A DNA stretch of 64,000 nt, from NCBI GenBank assembly GCA_949358305.1, contig OX442315.1, forward strand, positions 33,196,427-33,260,426. Reading direction: 5' to 3'. Shown here in pieces: positions 1-12,467 of the stretch; position 1 is the first letter of the stretch; every line of letters starts with the position of its first letter. The position numbers were made by a program, and so were the translations under genes. The notes under the pieces are model-generated. The model searched no databases. It was not told the origin of the DNA and saw only the letters and a program-made list of their open reading frames with translations. The DNA comes from Strigamia acuminata (lineage: Eukaryota > Arthropoda > Chilopoda > Geophilomorpha > Linotaeniidae).

Positions 1-3000
1 CCCAACCTAGGGTCAATTTTGATCCCGGAAAATGTTTTTTTTTTTTTATTAAAATAAATTTTTTTCTTTCTGTTTTTTTTTTTTTTGTATTTTGCTTTTT
101 TGACATTTGAAACAATAAAAAAAATGTAGGAACTGATAATTTTTAAATTTTTTTTGGATGCTAATAACATCGATTTTGGGCTAAAAACATAATATTATGG
201 TGCAAAATGCACTTTTTGGTGCAAACTAATTTTTTTTTTTACTAAAACCGTCGATTTTCTGTAACGTTTTAAGGATGAACTTGTGCATGGCCAGTACTTT
301 TGGCAAATTTTCTTAAGAAAAATTAATTTTTTAGTTTTTCTTCTCCCAGTAGTGGTCTAAAGTTGCTACAAATATTCCCGATATTGGGATCGCTCAAACC
401 CTACTTTAAATTCAATTTTATCCCAAAATGCAGACAATACAGCAAGTTATAAGTTTAAATTAATAAATAAACCTCAACCAAGGCAAAATTACTTGACAAG
501 GCAAGCAAAGCAATATAAGACTATTATTTTTCCTTTTGTGGTCTGTAAAAAAAAATGAACTAATAATGAATTTTGGACAACCCCTAAAAATTTACCCATT
601 TTATTGCAGCATCACTGTACAATCACACGTGAAAAATAACAAATAACTAAAAACTACATTCAGTATCAATATTTGATCTCAAATTAAAAATAAAATCCCT
701 CTTTTATACTCATAATTCTTTTGAGGGAAAGACCAGAAAATAATTTCAAAAGGGACCTTTATCCCCCCTCCATTTTCTCCACTTCAAACATGAACGTGAC
801 ACCAGTTCAAGCCGAGTTGAAAACATTTACCAAACTTTTATTTCATTATCAAAAAAAAAAAAAAAAAAAAAAAAAAAAACAATTATTAGACCAAAAATTT
901 TTTCAATTGAAAACTCCAATTTTTAGGTGTGAAATGTTGACACCTCAAAAGCCAACGACTTCAACCATCAAACAAATGCTTCACAAAAAAACCCTCTACA
1001 TTTTTTTCTCCCCCTATGGCTTTTGTCTCTTAAGGGATATGTTGTGCTTGCATATGTATCAAGTGAGGTGATTCAGACGAAGAAGGGCGTCCCACCCGTC
1101 AACACGGTGAAATGGAAACGCTGAAGGGGTCGGGGAGTTGACGTCAGTCTTTAGGGATAAAATCAAGGGAGAGTGTATTTGTTTCAGTGATGGACATTTT
1201 ACAACATTATCCTTTTTAGTGAGAAGAAAAGCGAGAAAAAATCCAAAAAAAAAAAATCCCCCCCCAAAAAAGAAGAAAAGAAAATCAATTTATCCTCGAG
1301 AATAAATTTAACTACATTTTCGTGCATTATAAAACTTACTGAAATTGTTTACCAATTTGAATTATTTATATTCCATTCTCACATCCATCGTTTCCATTTG
1401 CTAATCTCTCATCTCGTGGGGTTTCAAAATGCTGTGTGGTCACGCTCGATGGACAAGGGTCAGTTACATCATCAAAATCAATTCTACACGTTCGCAAGCT
1501 CGATTAAACATATATTATTTTTGCATCGACTCATGAATATTACAAAACCGAAGAAGAAAGAACAAAAACAAAGTTCGACCCTTCAATTTACCCATTCATA
1601 TATAATGCAGCCTCTCGCCAAAATCCATCAAACAAAAAAGCACCTGCTTCAACCAAAATAAAGCTTCACTGCACGACTTAAAGCAAAACCAGAAAAAAAT
1701 CAAGAAAACACGCCGACCACCATTATTATTGCATTTGGCATTTATACATTTTTCCTTAATTAATTATATTTTCAATTTTATTTATATTTCGCATACCGGC
1801 ACTCAATTACACAAAATTTAATTTTAATTCCTCGAGCTTACACAAACCTCGACCCGGCCCTCAATTCTGTTTCAATCTCGCATCATTACTTATATCTAAA
1901 ATAATTAAATATTGATCACGACGAAAAAGAAAGCAAACCGTATTTTCTGCTGCTCATTTCTCATGTCAATCAATCCACCTCCCCTTTCATTTTCCCTTTT
2001 CACTTCCTCCAACCTTAACCACGAATAAAAGAAATACTTTAAAAAGAAAAAAAATCCACACTACAAGAGCTGAGTCATCAACTGATATCTCTCCAAATGT
2101 TGCCCACCTTTCGCCTCAACGGACAACAAAAGCCATAATCCGGCACGTGCAATTCTCGTGGGGGCATCCGCGCATCCCTGCAAACCTAACGAGAAACGGG
2201 GCGCGGACGAGAGACTCGCTAGGGCAATTGAGTGCCAAAGTCCTGCCAAAGATACCATCAGTTTGCATCAACTCAGGCACGTGGCAATCCCGCTCCGCCA
2301 CCGACGTCTTCCTACAAGTGTCCCCCTCACGTTCGCGACCCTACTTCCTCCAGATGTTGCCTAGGCAACCACGTCGGAAACGATATTGTTCGTGGCCCCT
2401 CGCAGCGCGCATTTTCCGCTCGGCCGAATTCGAGGCGGGGGTTTCAGCTTCAAGATTGTGCTTCTCCTCATCACGAGGTAAGGGAGGAATAAAAACCAGA
2501 GGGGGCCCTAAACGTGGGGTGGGCAAACCTATCTATCGGTGTCAGCAATCAAATGATGGCGGGAAAAAGAGAAACCCAAACTCAACAATTGATGCGATAA
2601 CCATCGGGGAATTGAACTCGGCATATACAATTAACCCACCCAACATTTCCCCCTCCCCTTTCACTCTTCGACGTCCAGTGGCGTCTCTAACTCCATTAAG
2701 GAATTCAGGATGTCCCCATACATATTCTTCCCACTCCTCTTTTACTCCCACACCGAGTGTTTGACAATCCCCGAGAGAGGAAACACCAACCTGCGCGGAC
2801 AGAAGCAGCACCAATTAGACACAAATTGGAGGCTTCGTCAACCAACACAGTGGCCGGTGTGTCCACGTCGCGAAAAGAGAAAAGGGAGGGAAAGGAAGTA
2901 GACACAGATAGACATCGTCGTGGGAAATAGAAATAGTCTACGACTAATTCCCTGGCGGGGGTTCGGCACTCATTTCCGGCTTTCCGTCATGCTGTCCGTA

Positions 3001-3252
3001 AATCGTATTAGATTCATCCAAGCAAAAAAAAAGAATGAACAGAGGGGTTAAAAGCTGAAAATCACGGCAAAAAATGTGTGCTTTGACTCAAGTGCAGTCC
3101 GGCGCCACACTTAAAATATCTATCCAGTTTCATATTAGATTTCACACGATAAATATGCATCACTACGTGATAAAATCGCAAAATAATTAAAATGCACCCG
3201 AGCATTCTATTTCCCTATCACTCAACGCGAAAAGCAAGATTTCAACCGGTAC
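1..3252. other. No recognised exon; left flank of the TRM10-like gene
   Basis: The stretch is AT-rich with long T and A runs (A-run near 851-878). It lies 3' of the TRM10-like exons on the minus strand, so it is probably intron or 3' flank of that gene. I searched both strands for the later SPOUT motifs of TRM10 and found none. The open frames here look like noise: low-complexity composition and no family resemblance. About 2100-2900 is clearly richer in G+C and CpG than its surroundings and is listed separately. Confidence 0.5.
2100..2900. other. GC- and CpG-rich island of unknown role
   Basis: The base composition changes sharply from the AT-rich flanks. Several overlapping open frames on both strands result, the longest 205 codons on plus at 2147-2764. 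The conceptual proteins are rich in Arg, Ser and Pro and resemble no family I know, as expected when GC-rich non-coding DNA lacks stop codons. It could be an unmethylated promoter island or an undetected 5' exon. Confidence 0.3.
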
Positions 3253-3392
3253 CTTATCATTCATCAAATACGAGAATCCAAGATCAATGCACACGCGAGG
3301 AGTATCGCATGATTTCATAGCAGCTGCCAATCTCTCTTTTTCCATCTGCTTCACAATGCGTTTGCTCACGTGATCGCTTTTCATCTTCGAAT
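3253..3392 (-). CDS. TRM10-like tRNA (guanine-N1) methyltransferase, exon with first SPOUT strand
   Basis: Minus-strand exon of 140 bp, acceptor CTTTTCAG and donor AAG|GTACC. It translates to a basic helix (SKRIVKQMEKERLAAAMKS) followed by PRVCIDLGFSYLMNDK, the start of the SPOUT methyltransferase domain of the TRM10 family (compare R-[LV]-[IC]-ID-x-[SG]F-x-x-LM). Family members methylate N1 of purine 9 in tRNA using S-adenosylmethionine. The upstream exon ends one base into a codon and this exon begins with the other two (G|AT = Asp), so the phases agree. The later strands and the SAM-binding knot are absent from the window and should lie left of position 1. The assignment rests on a short motif plus the Lys/Arg-rich lead-in; mitochondrial versus nuclear subtype cannot be told. 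Confidence 0.6.
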
Positions 3393-4516
3393 CTGAAAAG
3401 CACACAAACAAAAGAAAACAGTTGACATATTTTTATTCAAAAAATTCCACACAAACCAACAATTCAACTTAAGCCTTCTCGACTTTCACACCCAGGGTAG
3501 AGTTTATGCTAAACCTCAATCTCGGTTTGTATTTTTTTGGGACTCAAAGGCTTGAGGGCGGCCGAGATTGTTCAAAATTCAAATCCCTTTTTCCGCTCAA
3601 ATTGACACAGGAGCGTGGGTTGTTTCTCATCTGTTTATTTTTCGGCTTGCCCAGGCCCCGCTCCCTTTCGAGTATAAAAGAGAAAGGGAGGCTTTTACCC
3701 ACAGAGACTCAAAGGGTAGTACAGACAAGAGTAGGCAAAGGGAGGGTATTACTCCGCACGTTTATACACGTGGTTTGCATAATCCACAAGCTCCCATTAT
3801 ATCCTAGCCAAAGGACATGTCTTTCTTCTGTTTCTATTCTTTTCCAAACTTCAATATCCAACTTTTTCCAAACCCTTGTTGACTGCAGCTCTCACAAACC
3901 CATCCAACTATTATTTCTAGCAAAACGACTGCATAATACATTTCTTTCATGATAATTCCTCGCGTAAAGTGCTGCAAATCTCGAACAAACACGAGCCAGA
4001 AGGCCTCATTAATATCAAACGTATCGTCACCAATTGGAATATCGATTGCGAGCAGACGTTGTTTGCACAGAAGCGCAATCTGCATCCTAGACACCTGAAT
4101 GGATGACGAACAACCGGCTGATTTAAAAGAACAACCAAATCTTTGGTTTACGCATGCACCGCTGGGCCCGTCTTTTGTCCAAGAAGCAGCGGGGGTCATC
4201 CATCACACGCTTAAATCGATCGGCAAATATGCCAAAGCAGGTCTTTATACACAATACACAGATGGACCAGCATATTGCGCATGCGTCCGTGGGGCTCATT
4301 ACTTAAACAACATTTGACCCATTTTTAACTTTATACGTTTTCAAGTGTCAGTCGGTGCAGACAGTCAACAGGGAGGGTCAATTTCACCCATTTCCTCGAG
4401 CAGATGGCCAACAGACTGCCAGTGGGTGCATCAATTGGGAGGCTCCCTCAATCCACACCATCTATCTCTCTAAATTATAAATGATATTCAAACAACACTC
4501 AAATATTAAAACCAAC

Positions 4517-4637
4517 CATCTTTGACACCCTCTTCTGCCATTTGTCGCATTTTCCTCTTCTCTTTTTGCATTTCTCGCTTCATTTTCTTTCCTTCCGTAA
4601 TCTTCAATAATCGTTTCTGATTCCTTAAATCTTTATC
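4517..4637 (-). CDS. TRM10-like gene, Lys/Arg-rich N-terminal exon
   Basis: Minus-strand exon of 121 bp with a pyrimidine-rich acceptor ending GTAG and donor GATG|GTTGG. It encodes 40 residues of charged helix (for example KKMKREMQKEKRKMRQMAEE), like the basic N-terminal extension before the catalytic domain of TRM10 proteins, which binds tRNA. It joins in phase to the exon at 3253-3392. The first exon is uncertain. A minus-strand ATG at 6029 opens a six-codon stretch (MAAEKE) ending at a GT donor in phase 0, which would fit, but it is too short to trust. Confidence 0.55.
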
Positions 4638-7501
4638 CTACAAAAAAAAAATAATCATAAATTAAAAAAATAATAATAAAACTTTGATCCCTCAAAACCA
4701 CCCCTCGTCTCTTTTCAAATTCAATCATCTGTAGCGTTCAGGGACGTACCAGTCAGTGCCCCTCGTCCAACTGCTGTCAATCACCCGAACTTGATCACCC
4801 ACTACATCTCCAACTCAAAAAAAAAAACCCTCGAGCTTCCCAGAGTGGAATAAGAGGTGAAATGCACTTAATTGGCAGAGGGACAGTTCAATATTTACAC
4901 TAGAGACTATCTGAGTAGTGCGATATAAACCACCCAAAGCCACCCATAGAAAAAGGGTCAAATGAGGGAAAGCTCATCTCTTAATCCATTTAACAATCTC
5001 CGCTTCAAGTTGCAATTTCCATGTAAACACACAATCTCCAAACTTGATCAAAACTTACTTCAATTACCCCTCAGCAACTTGCACTCTCACAAACACCACA
5101 CCAGCTGTCATTTATTCCCTATTCAACTCACAAACAATCAAAAATCTCAAAACAACATTTTTTCTTCCTAAATATCTAAAAATTCAAATTTCGCCACTTT
5201 CCTGCCACAACTTTCCTGCCAGCTGGGCAAATCGCAACCCTTTCTCTCCGAAAAAACTAATAAGCATTTCATTTCTATGCGTACACCATCATTTCCCTTA
5301 TACCATTAAACCAACAGCAGCTGAGCACTTAAAAATAATGTAAAACATGCTTAGGGAAATCAATGAACAAAAACACATCAATGTGGAAAAATGGCAGCAA
5401 AACTTCATTAAATTCCCCTACCTTCAACTCCGCACACAAACATCCTTTACCGTGGACTCTAATAACAATTTGAGTAAACAGGCTAAATTACTCTCTCATT
5501 AAAACTCCCTCAGTCTCCCTCCCTTCGCTTTATTGACCCACAACAAAATATGTAAACAACCTCTACGCAAAAAGAAAAAATAATACCTAACCTCCAATTA
5601 AAACCATTTATATAAATCATACCAAAATTAATTCATTCCTTCATTTCTCTAAATTAAACAAGAAAATAAAAAATTAATGTATCTTGTCAGACAAAGCTGT
5701 TAACAACGAAAACTAATTGAAAAACTAATGCGACGCTTCCACTAGAGGACTTTTGGGAACAATACAAATGCATTCGAAAAACAGCAACCTTTTCCTCTCT
5801 AGATTTTCGCAAACTGAAGAGTCAAACATGCAATGGAGGCTTTCATATATTCATACACTCATCTTCATTTTTAATAAACAACATTTGTTACATAGCAACT
5901 GAGTTACAACAGAAACTCTTTCTAATTAAGTTCCCTACAACTCCACCAGAAGAAAAATCAAAAACATAAACGTCCCCGACACAAAGCCTTTCCCAACCCC
6001 TATTGCCCTACTTCTTTCTCCGCTGCCATCTGGGGAGAGACCCTATTACTTCATACAAACTTTAGGGGGGTCCCACGGTCCACTATTAATTTCCTTCTTA
6101 TCTAAACTGTCCCTCTCAGCTCTCACCAATGGGCACTAGTGCACTTGACACTTTGCTCAATCATTCGGCATTACATGCATGCCGTATTTATTACAATAAC
6201 CGAGAACGCGACACGTAATGAGTGACAAATTGTTGTAATGAAAAAATCATTTATCAAATTAATATTAAAAGCAAAAACCGGACGCAGCTGGGAAGCTTCT
6301 CAACCCTTTTAACACCCTTTTTCCCTTATTTATGAAGACACGAAACCAAAAAAGAAAAAAAAAATAAGTCATTAGCTTAACTCAGGAGTAAAAATGGACG
6401 TCATCCTTATGTCTGTCACACACATCCAACTTCAATCAACTATACGACCCATGTTAGCAAGAGAGCTTCATCAATCAATCATAACCGAAGATAAGAGCCC
6501 CAAAGTGAATCACCCGCCATTACTGTGCGAGGGTGCGTGAAAAATTAAGCGCATAAAAGACAAGTGCAAGGTTGAAACAAGAAAAGCAATAAGGAAAAAC
6601 TTTTCTGCTCTCGCAAAACATTTTCTTCGAGCCTAAACGAGGCAAAGATGGAGCACCGGCCATCTATCCTCAGATGGGAACTCAATGACATTGCTGATGG
6701 AATAATTCTTAGGGTGTCTTGGGAACGGACAGCACTTCAATTCCGAGTGGACGCCCAATGAATCCATCCTAACAACTTCTCCCCTCAACTACCTCCTAAC
6801 TCAAAAACAGCCCCTCCAACTCAACTCGGTGTTCCTAAGGTTCGAAAAAAAAAAAGAAAAAAATAGCAAACTGTTGGACGAGCAGCAGATGGTGAGACAT
6901 TACCAATTCTGCTCACGTTTGCTTGAAAAATACTTAATTTTCTAAAATGAATTTACAACTAACAATTTCTACGTTTCACAAAATTTAATTTAACTTTTTT
7001 TACGTCTCTTTTTCGACCTAAAAACGCAATTGAGACTAAAAAAAAGACAATCTTATTTTTAGTGCGAGCCACTTGTGTGATTGCAGCCTGTAGCCTGACA
7101 AATCCAATAAAGGACTTTCCTCGACACGACCCTATTTTCAAACTTCCTGATTCAGTCCCTAAAAAAAAATAAAGCTTCAGTGTCCACCGAGCCCTAGTGG
7201 ACATGGCCATAATCTGGTTTGTACAATACCATTTCCCTACACCAAAAGTGCCCTCATATCTGTCCCCAGGTGCTCTTTGAAATGGCTTTTTTGAATATTA
7301 TAAAGAAAATAAGCGGAAAAATAAAACTTACGGATAAATCGATTTCTTCAAAATTCTTTGACAAGGAATCAGTTCTTATAGGAACTGATTCTGTCCTCAC
7401 AGTTTGTTCTTCTCTATTAAAATAAAAAAAAAATAATAAAAAATTTTTAATAAAAAAAAAAAATCTTTTAATAAAAATAAAAAAAGCATAATAAAACAAA
7501 C
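4638..7501. other. No confident exon; between TRM10-like and DUS1 exons
   Basis: The 3' end of the DUS1 gene and the 5' end of the TRM10-like gene should both fall here. I looked on the minus strand for the Cys-rich C-terminal zinc-binding motif typical of animal DUS1 and did not find it. The region is AT-rich with A-tracts and no repeat family I could define. Confidence 0.4.
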
Positions 7502-7699
7502 CCATTTAAAGCGTCTCGGGGTCGTGAATGGCAGAGCCAGAGTGGTCGTTCCCACGCATTGCTCTTGTTTTCTTGTTGTTTGTATGCTGTGTCCATGTTG
7601 GGTTCACATCTGTCTCTCAGCTGCGAACACAGACTGCGAAACGTGGTCATGTCGCTCGATTCTGCTAGTGTCAGTTGTAAATCTTTATAACGAGGTAAA
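7502..7699 (-). CDS. DUS1L: DUS1-type tRNA-dihydrouridine synthase, exon after the catalytic domain
   Basis: Minus-strand exon of about 198 bp. The acceptor (TTTTCTATTTGTAG) leaves one base, T, that completes the codon begun by the exon at 12468-12612 (TG|T = Cys). It encodes YKDLQLTLAESSDM, then FRSLCSQLRDRCEPNM, then a Trp-rich segment with ERPLWLCHSRPR. In animal DUS1 proteins the helical tail after the catalytic barrel has the pattern L-x-x-x-LA...L-x-x-LRxRC, followed by a 'PxW-xCQPYxRP'-like motif, so this matches in order and spacing. The donor used for the 7502 boundary (GG|GTTTGT) is weak and the 3' end of the exon is uncertain. Later exons were not found. Confidence 0.6.
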
Positions 7700-8224
7700 C
7701 TACAAATAGAAAAGTACATTTAAATAAAAAAAATAAAAATAAAAAAAAGAATAATTTTAGAAATCACTATCTTAATAAACTAATTTGCATCTCTGCAATG
7801 AAATCTAATTTAAATAAATCATTACCACGTACAAACTACCAAAATTAATTGAAAAACAAATTAAAAGGGACAAATTTAGATGCACTTCATTATACACTCA
7901 AGATTATTAATGTGAAAACTGATAAATAATTCAGTTAACTTATATTTGCACAAGTGCTCTGAGTTTTTAATCTTGTTATCAATTTCAACGGAAAATTAAA
8001 GAATTATTATTTTACTTTCGACTAGTTTGCTTTGCCGCATCGCTTGGCACGGACATTTATTGTAATCATTATTTCGTTAATGTACGTGAAGAAACTGCAG
8101 TGAAAAGAATAACTCAAACAGGACATATTGAGAACAATATAAGGTGCGTTTCATAATTATAAATCCACCCACAAATTTTGTGTTACAGCCAAACATTTTT
8201 TCCAACAATAAAATTCTTTATACT

Positions 8225-8975
8225 AGGCGCATTCGAAAACTAATTTGCACTAAACGACCAGTGCAACTGGTAGTGTAAATGTCAAGTTAAACGACCCAAT
8301 TTTCGAGTATCAAAATAAATTTCTGTGCAAAATTCAGTGTAAATTCAAGTGTAAATATTAAATTAGTCCAAATAATAACCATAGTCATTATTGTTGTTGT
8401 TTACTCTAAAAAAAACAGGAGATTATAAAAACATGATTATAAAATGTAAATTTATTTTAATTATTTTTATCATTAATATTTATTTAAGAACGGGAATCGG
8501 CTGAACATTCGCCTCAATCGCACAAATGCGGCCGAACACCGGCCGCATTAGATCGCACAAACGCCGGCCGCATTAGATCGCACAAACGCGGCCGAACGTC
8601 GGCCGAACGTCGGCCGCATTCGATTGTACAAATGCGGCCGAACGTCGGTCGAACGTCGGCCGCATTCGATCGTACAAATGCGGTCGAACATCGGCCGCAT
8701 TCGATCGCAAGAATGCGGCTAATACCTGCTACAAAATTGTTCTTGCGATCGACATCGTTCCAACCGATCTAACGAAAATCCAAGATGGCTGCCAGCAAGA
8801 CCCGATTTGTACGAGAAAACTCGTTGCACGGAGATTTTAAACGGAAACGTGGCGTACAGGCCGTTTCCGTTTAACCAGTTTACACGACATTTGCACGAAT
8901 TAATTCGTGTAAATGTCGTGTGAAAACGAGTGTAAACACGTTTACACTCGTTTAAATGACTTTTCGAATGCGCCT
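8225..8975 (+). mobile_element. AGGCGC-family MITE, copy 1
   Basis: The ends are AGGCGCATTCGAAAA and its exact complement TTTTCGAATGCGCCT, flanked on both sides by ACT, a 3-bp target duplication. Inside is a GC-rich block (about 8500-8720) of repeated GCGGCCGAACGTCGGCCG-like units separated by CATTCGATCG. Near the right end is a palindrome of CACGAATTAATTCGTG. There is no coding capacity. The length (751 bp) and nearly every base match copy 2 at 24983-25733. A 3-bp duplication suits PIF/Harbinger-type transposases, but the superfamily is an inference. Confidence 0.9.
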
Positions 8976-9251
8976 ACTGTTTGATTATAACATGTGTTTT
9001 TACAAGATTTTAAGAAGTTTTCAGCACACTAATAAAATTAATCAAAACGTTCACAAAATTCTCTTTTGCCACGATGTAAAAAATCTTAGGTATTCACATC
9101 ACAAAACACCGAACAAAAGTTGATAAAAAAAATATCGATGGGACATATGTGGAATATCAGAATGAGCAGCGCCAATTCATTTCCATGCACGTGTGTATGC
9201 CGGAAGCTTTACAAATGAAAAGATTGAATTTCAACATGCATCAGGATTAAC

Positions 9252-9407
9252 ATGTACCACCCAGCCTGCAGCAACTGGTTGCCATCAAAGAGTTGGGTGG
9301 AGGAAACTGCTGAGTTGATGGGACTCAGGTGCAACGCAGCAACCGCCACAATAGCCAATGGGCAGCTGGTGGAGGAATTACAACGTGACAAATTACACGC
9401 GATTTAG
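9252..9407 (+). CDS. Possible small ORF or orphan exon, 51 codons
   Basis: The frame runs from ATG at 9252 to TAG at 9405-9407. The translation looks unusually protein-like for this AT-rich intron, including EETAELMGLRCNAATATIAN and then GQLVEELQRDKLHAI, with a balanced composition and a predicted amphipathic helix. A CAG at 9260s could also act as a splice acceptor in the same frame. I recognise no family. It lies inside a DUS1 intron on the opposite strand. It may be chance or a relic. Confidence 0.2.
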   Translation: MYHPACSNWLPSKSWVEETAELMGLRCNAATATIANGQLVEELQRDKLHAI

Positions 9408-10304
9408 AAAGAGGGTGTTTTTCCTTTACCAACTGACATTCATCAGTCATACGGGGCTTAAGAAAAATATTTAAATCTGCAAGAAAATGCGTTGCGCTGG
9501 TCACTCTCTCTCTCCTCAACGAATCAGTCATTAAACGCGTAGGAAATGAAAACGGGATGTGCATACTTGCAAGTCGTAAATTAATCATCATCAACATATA
9601 AATAGAGTTACATTTCCATTTGCATGACCTCCTGCAGCTCCGTTTTGCCCTCCACAACACATTAATTACCAAATCAACTTTAACTTATGTAAATTAAGGT
9701 AAAGAAAACACCTGAGGACAACTTAAAGTTTGATAAACTTTTCTTTTCATTTCGTAAAATGCAATTATGATAATTTATCATTCGTCTGTATTGTTCCAGA
9801 CTGTAATTTTGCAAACAATAAGGAAGAGAGAGAAAGCGCTGTGAGCAAAACCAAGGATAGAAAACTCCACATCCCTATGTTTAAAGGAAAAGGGAAGAAA
9901 AAAAAACAAGGCTATTCGTCAATGTCCCTTTGGTTTCTTGCTAAAAGATAGACGAGGTGCAGCTCTACATGTTGATTGGTCCAATGGGGCAAAATGAGAA
10001 AGAGGGGGATAGAATAGTAGGGGTTGTCACATCAACCCAGTCACGCGCGAAGCTCGGTCTTTGGACTTGGTGTCAACTCCAACATCTAGACCCATAGGGC
10101 ATGTGTCACTCAAAAAATAAAAAAAGAATGAAAGAAAAAAAATGGAAAAATGATGTCCGATCAACGCCAAGAGGAAAATAGTTTACCACCCAAGAGAATT
10201 GGAACTTCAGTTCTCCACAACTCCAAAACAATTTTCTCCAAAATTTCCCCCTATTGCAAAATCACAAGTTTCAAATGCAAATATTTTTAAAAAACTATAA
10301 TTTA

Positions 10305-10579
10305 CAGTAGAGCCTCGAATATCGGAACACCGATTATACGAACTTTCGGTTATCCGACAATTTTTTATCGATTTTTTTTACAAATTTTTAATCGGTTTTT
10401 AATGCTTTTTGACAATTTTTATCCATTTTTGATCAGTTTTAATTCTTTCTAACTATATTGTAATAACTTTTTATTTTCTTATGCAGTACAGTATGTGTAT
10501 AAACCTCTCGATTATCCAAACAATTCGGTTTTATGAACACCCATGTCCCCAATTAGTTCGGATAATCGAATTTCTACTG
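10305..10579 (+). mobile_element. pogo/Tigger-like MITE
   Basis: It starts CAGTAGAGCCTCGAATATCGG and ends CGGATAATCGAATTTCTACTG as an inverted match, with TA on both sides (10303-10304 and 10580-10581). CAGT-x-x-A-x-x-CTCGATTATCCG is the typical terminus of pogo-group Tc1/mariner relatives, which duplicate TA. At 275 bp it has no room for a transposase. Confidence 0.85.
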
Positions 10580-10689
10580 TAGTTAAAGATAAATTTCTAG
10601 TGTTACGATCAACAATGGTCTATCAAATCGCCTTTCTTCTAACACATGCGCCACAGTGCCTGAAACTCGAACTAATCTGAACGAACAAG

Positions 10690-10711
10690 TTTTTTTTTTT
10701 TTTTTTTTTTT
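10690..10711 (+). repeat. Poly(T) tract
   Basis: A simple run of about 22 T residues. It could be the reversed A-tail of a short retroposon, but no body is recognisable beside it. Confidence 0.8.
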
Positions 10712-11814
10712 CTCATATTCTGTATCTCACCAAGTGGCGAATAATGAAAAATTACCAACAAACACACAAACATAAACACGAAAGATATGCATAAATTTCC
10801 ACATTGATAGTGTTTCAAGAGTAAACAAAACAAAATTTTATTAATTTAATCCTTACAAAAAAAAAAAATTGATATCCTAATTTCCTAAATACCACACGAA
10901 TTGCCCCGATTCCTTTTGTGTTGAAAAATGTTATGTCACAAGGTTATCCATTAAAAAATATTCAACTAACACCCAACCCATAATTAGAATTTAAAAAAAA
11001 GAAAAATACTTAAATCAAGTTCCCGCCTACACTCCTCCATCCCTAACCCGTCTCTTTGACTTGTAAACGACCTAAAATGTATGATACTGCACTTAATTAC
11101 AGTCATTTCCTCCGAATCGTGATCGAACTACAAATCCCCGCCGCACAATTTTCCCTCCGCTAAACTTACTCTCTCCTACATCACTTATCAATATCTTGCA
11201 CCGATGAACAAGCAACAGCTCTTTGTGGCACAAACTGAATCAACGTCGTCCACAGCCAAACAACGTGCGCGATTTATTGTTTCTCCATTTCAGAGGTGGT
11301 CAGTGGTCCATGGAGGTGTTTTTTCAGCAACCCAATGTCAACCGCAGAAGTGAAAATAGGAGGAAACGGAAAATGAAAGGGGTAGAGGAAAAGGTTTGCA
11401 AAGGGGGAGACGAACGCACGAGGGGAATAGAAAAGAAGGACGTTGCTAGCGAGGTGTGATGAAGCAGGCCATTTGGCAGCCCAGAAAGAGGCTGTGTTTA
11501 CTCATTCCCCCACCAATACCCACAATCTCGGAGCTCCTTTTTTGTTTTCGGTCACGTCCGATCGGGGGTGCCTTAATGCGCCGCGAAATGAATGCTATCA
11601 GCAGGCGCTGGACGCATTATAAGCTCGAAATAAAGTAGTTCAGATATATATATAACGTTTCGAGAAAAGATAAAATATGGAAAAAAATGCAATGCCCTAT
11701 TCTAAATAAATTCAATAAGTCATGCATCGTCCATTCAGAATACCCGAGTGAAAAATTGCACTTTTTATTGTCAATTTTCAAAATGTAAAAATTAAATTAA
11801 AGTATAGGAAATTA

Positions 11815-12306
11815 CACTGTTTGCGGCACGTAGTTTTCCCTTAAAATTATGACATTTTTACACTATATTTAGTGTAAGGTAGAAGTGGGTTGCGGTTGAA
11901 GTTTTAAGTTATAGTAATAAAATTAGAGTTAACTTTATACATGTCGCGTGATTACCGAAACTGGAAATGTCTCATTCGCTTAAAAAGAGAGAATTCCTGT
12001 TTTTAACTGTTGCAATACAATGCTGCAACTTTATTATTGTGAATTTTAAAGAATTAAAAGCACAAACAATTAGATAAACCGTTACATGTGCTCCCCGCAT
12101 GAATGAAACGAAGAATTCAAAATGGCAGCAAAAGAGGTCAATGCTAATCCAGATTTTTAGTCAGTGATGTAAATAGTTGAAAACTACCGGATTGGCTACG
12201 TTATTTTCAGTTATAGTGTAAGCTCCGGTAGAGTTATAAGTTTTCCACTATACTTATAGGCTTAGCAGCGATTTTTATAAGGGAAAATTACCTGCCGCAA
12301 ACTGTG
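11815..12306 (+). mobile_element. GTTTGCGG-family foldback MITE, copy 1
   Basis: The left end CACTGTTTGCGGC, followed by TTTTCCCTTA, is mirrored on the right by TAAGGGAAAA and GCCGCAAACTGTG. TA flanks both sides (11813-11814, 12307-12308). The interior is AT-rich with no transposase. It shares the GTTTGCGG...TTTCCCTTA terminal design with 51850-52334, so the two belong to one family or a pair of subfamilies. Confidence 0.8.
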
Positions 12307-12467
12307 TATTAACACTTGTGTATTACGTTGTTACCAAAATTTACCATCATGGCAGTTCAGTTCACCGTCTCTTACTTTTGAGAACATTACAACGATAACT
12401 TGTACTTCGTATTATTTCATTTTTACACGTAAATCGACATATTTTTTTTTACAATTACTGTACTTAC

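Larger units (their letters stand above)
7700..12467. other. DUS1 intron (about 4.8 kb) with MITEs
   Basis: This lies between two in-phase DUS1 exons. It contains a 751-bp AGGCGC MITE (8225-8975), a pogo-like MITE (10305-10579), a T-run at 10690-10711 and a GTTTGCGG foldback element (11815-12306), all described separately. One short plus-strand frame at 9252-9407 is also listed. The rest is AT-rich with nothing recognised. Confidence 0.6.

Noticed and set aside
2147-2764. 205-codon open frame on plus, the longest in the window
   Set aside because: It lies in GC-rich DNA where stops are rare, several other frames on both strands are also open, and the protein resembles nothing.
3506-3952. 148-codon open frame on plus
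   Set aside because: Low-complexity, hydrophobic-basic composition and no family motif; it overlaps the intron of the TRM10-like gene.
8500-8720. Possible CRISPR-like array of repeated GCGGCCGA units
   Set aside because: Units are irregular, palindromic and contained inside a MITE with clear ends; this is eukaryotic DNA.
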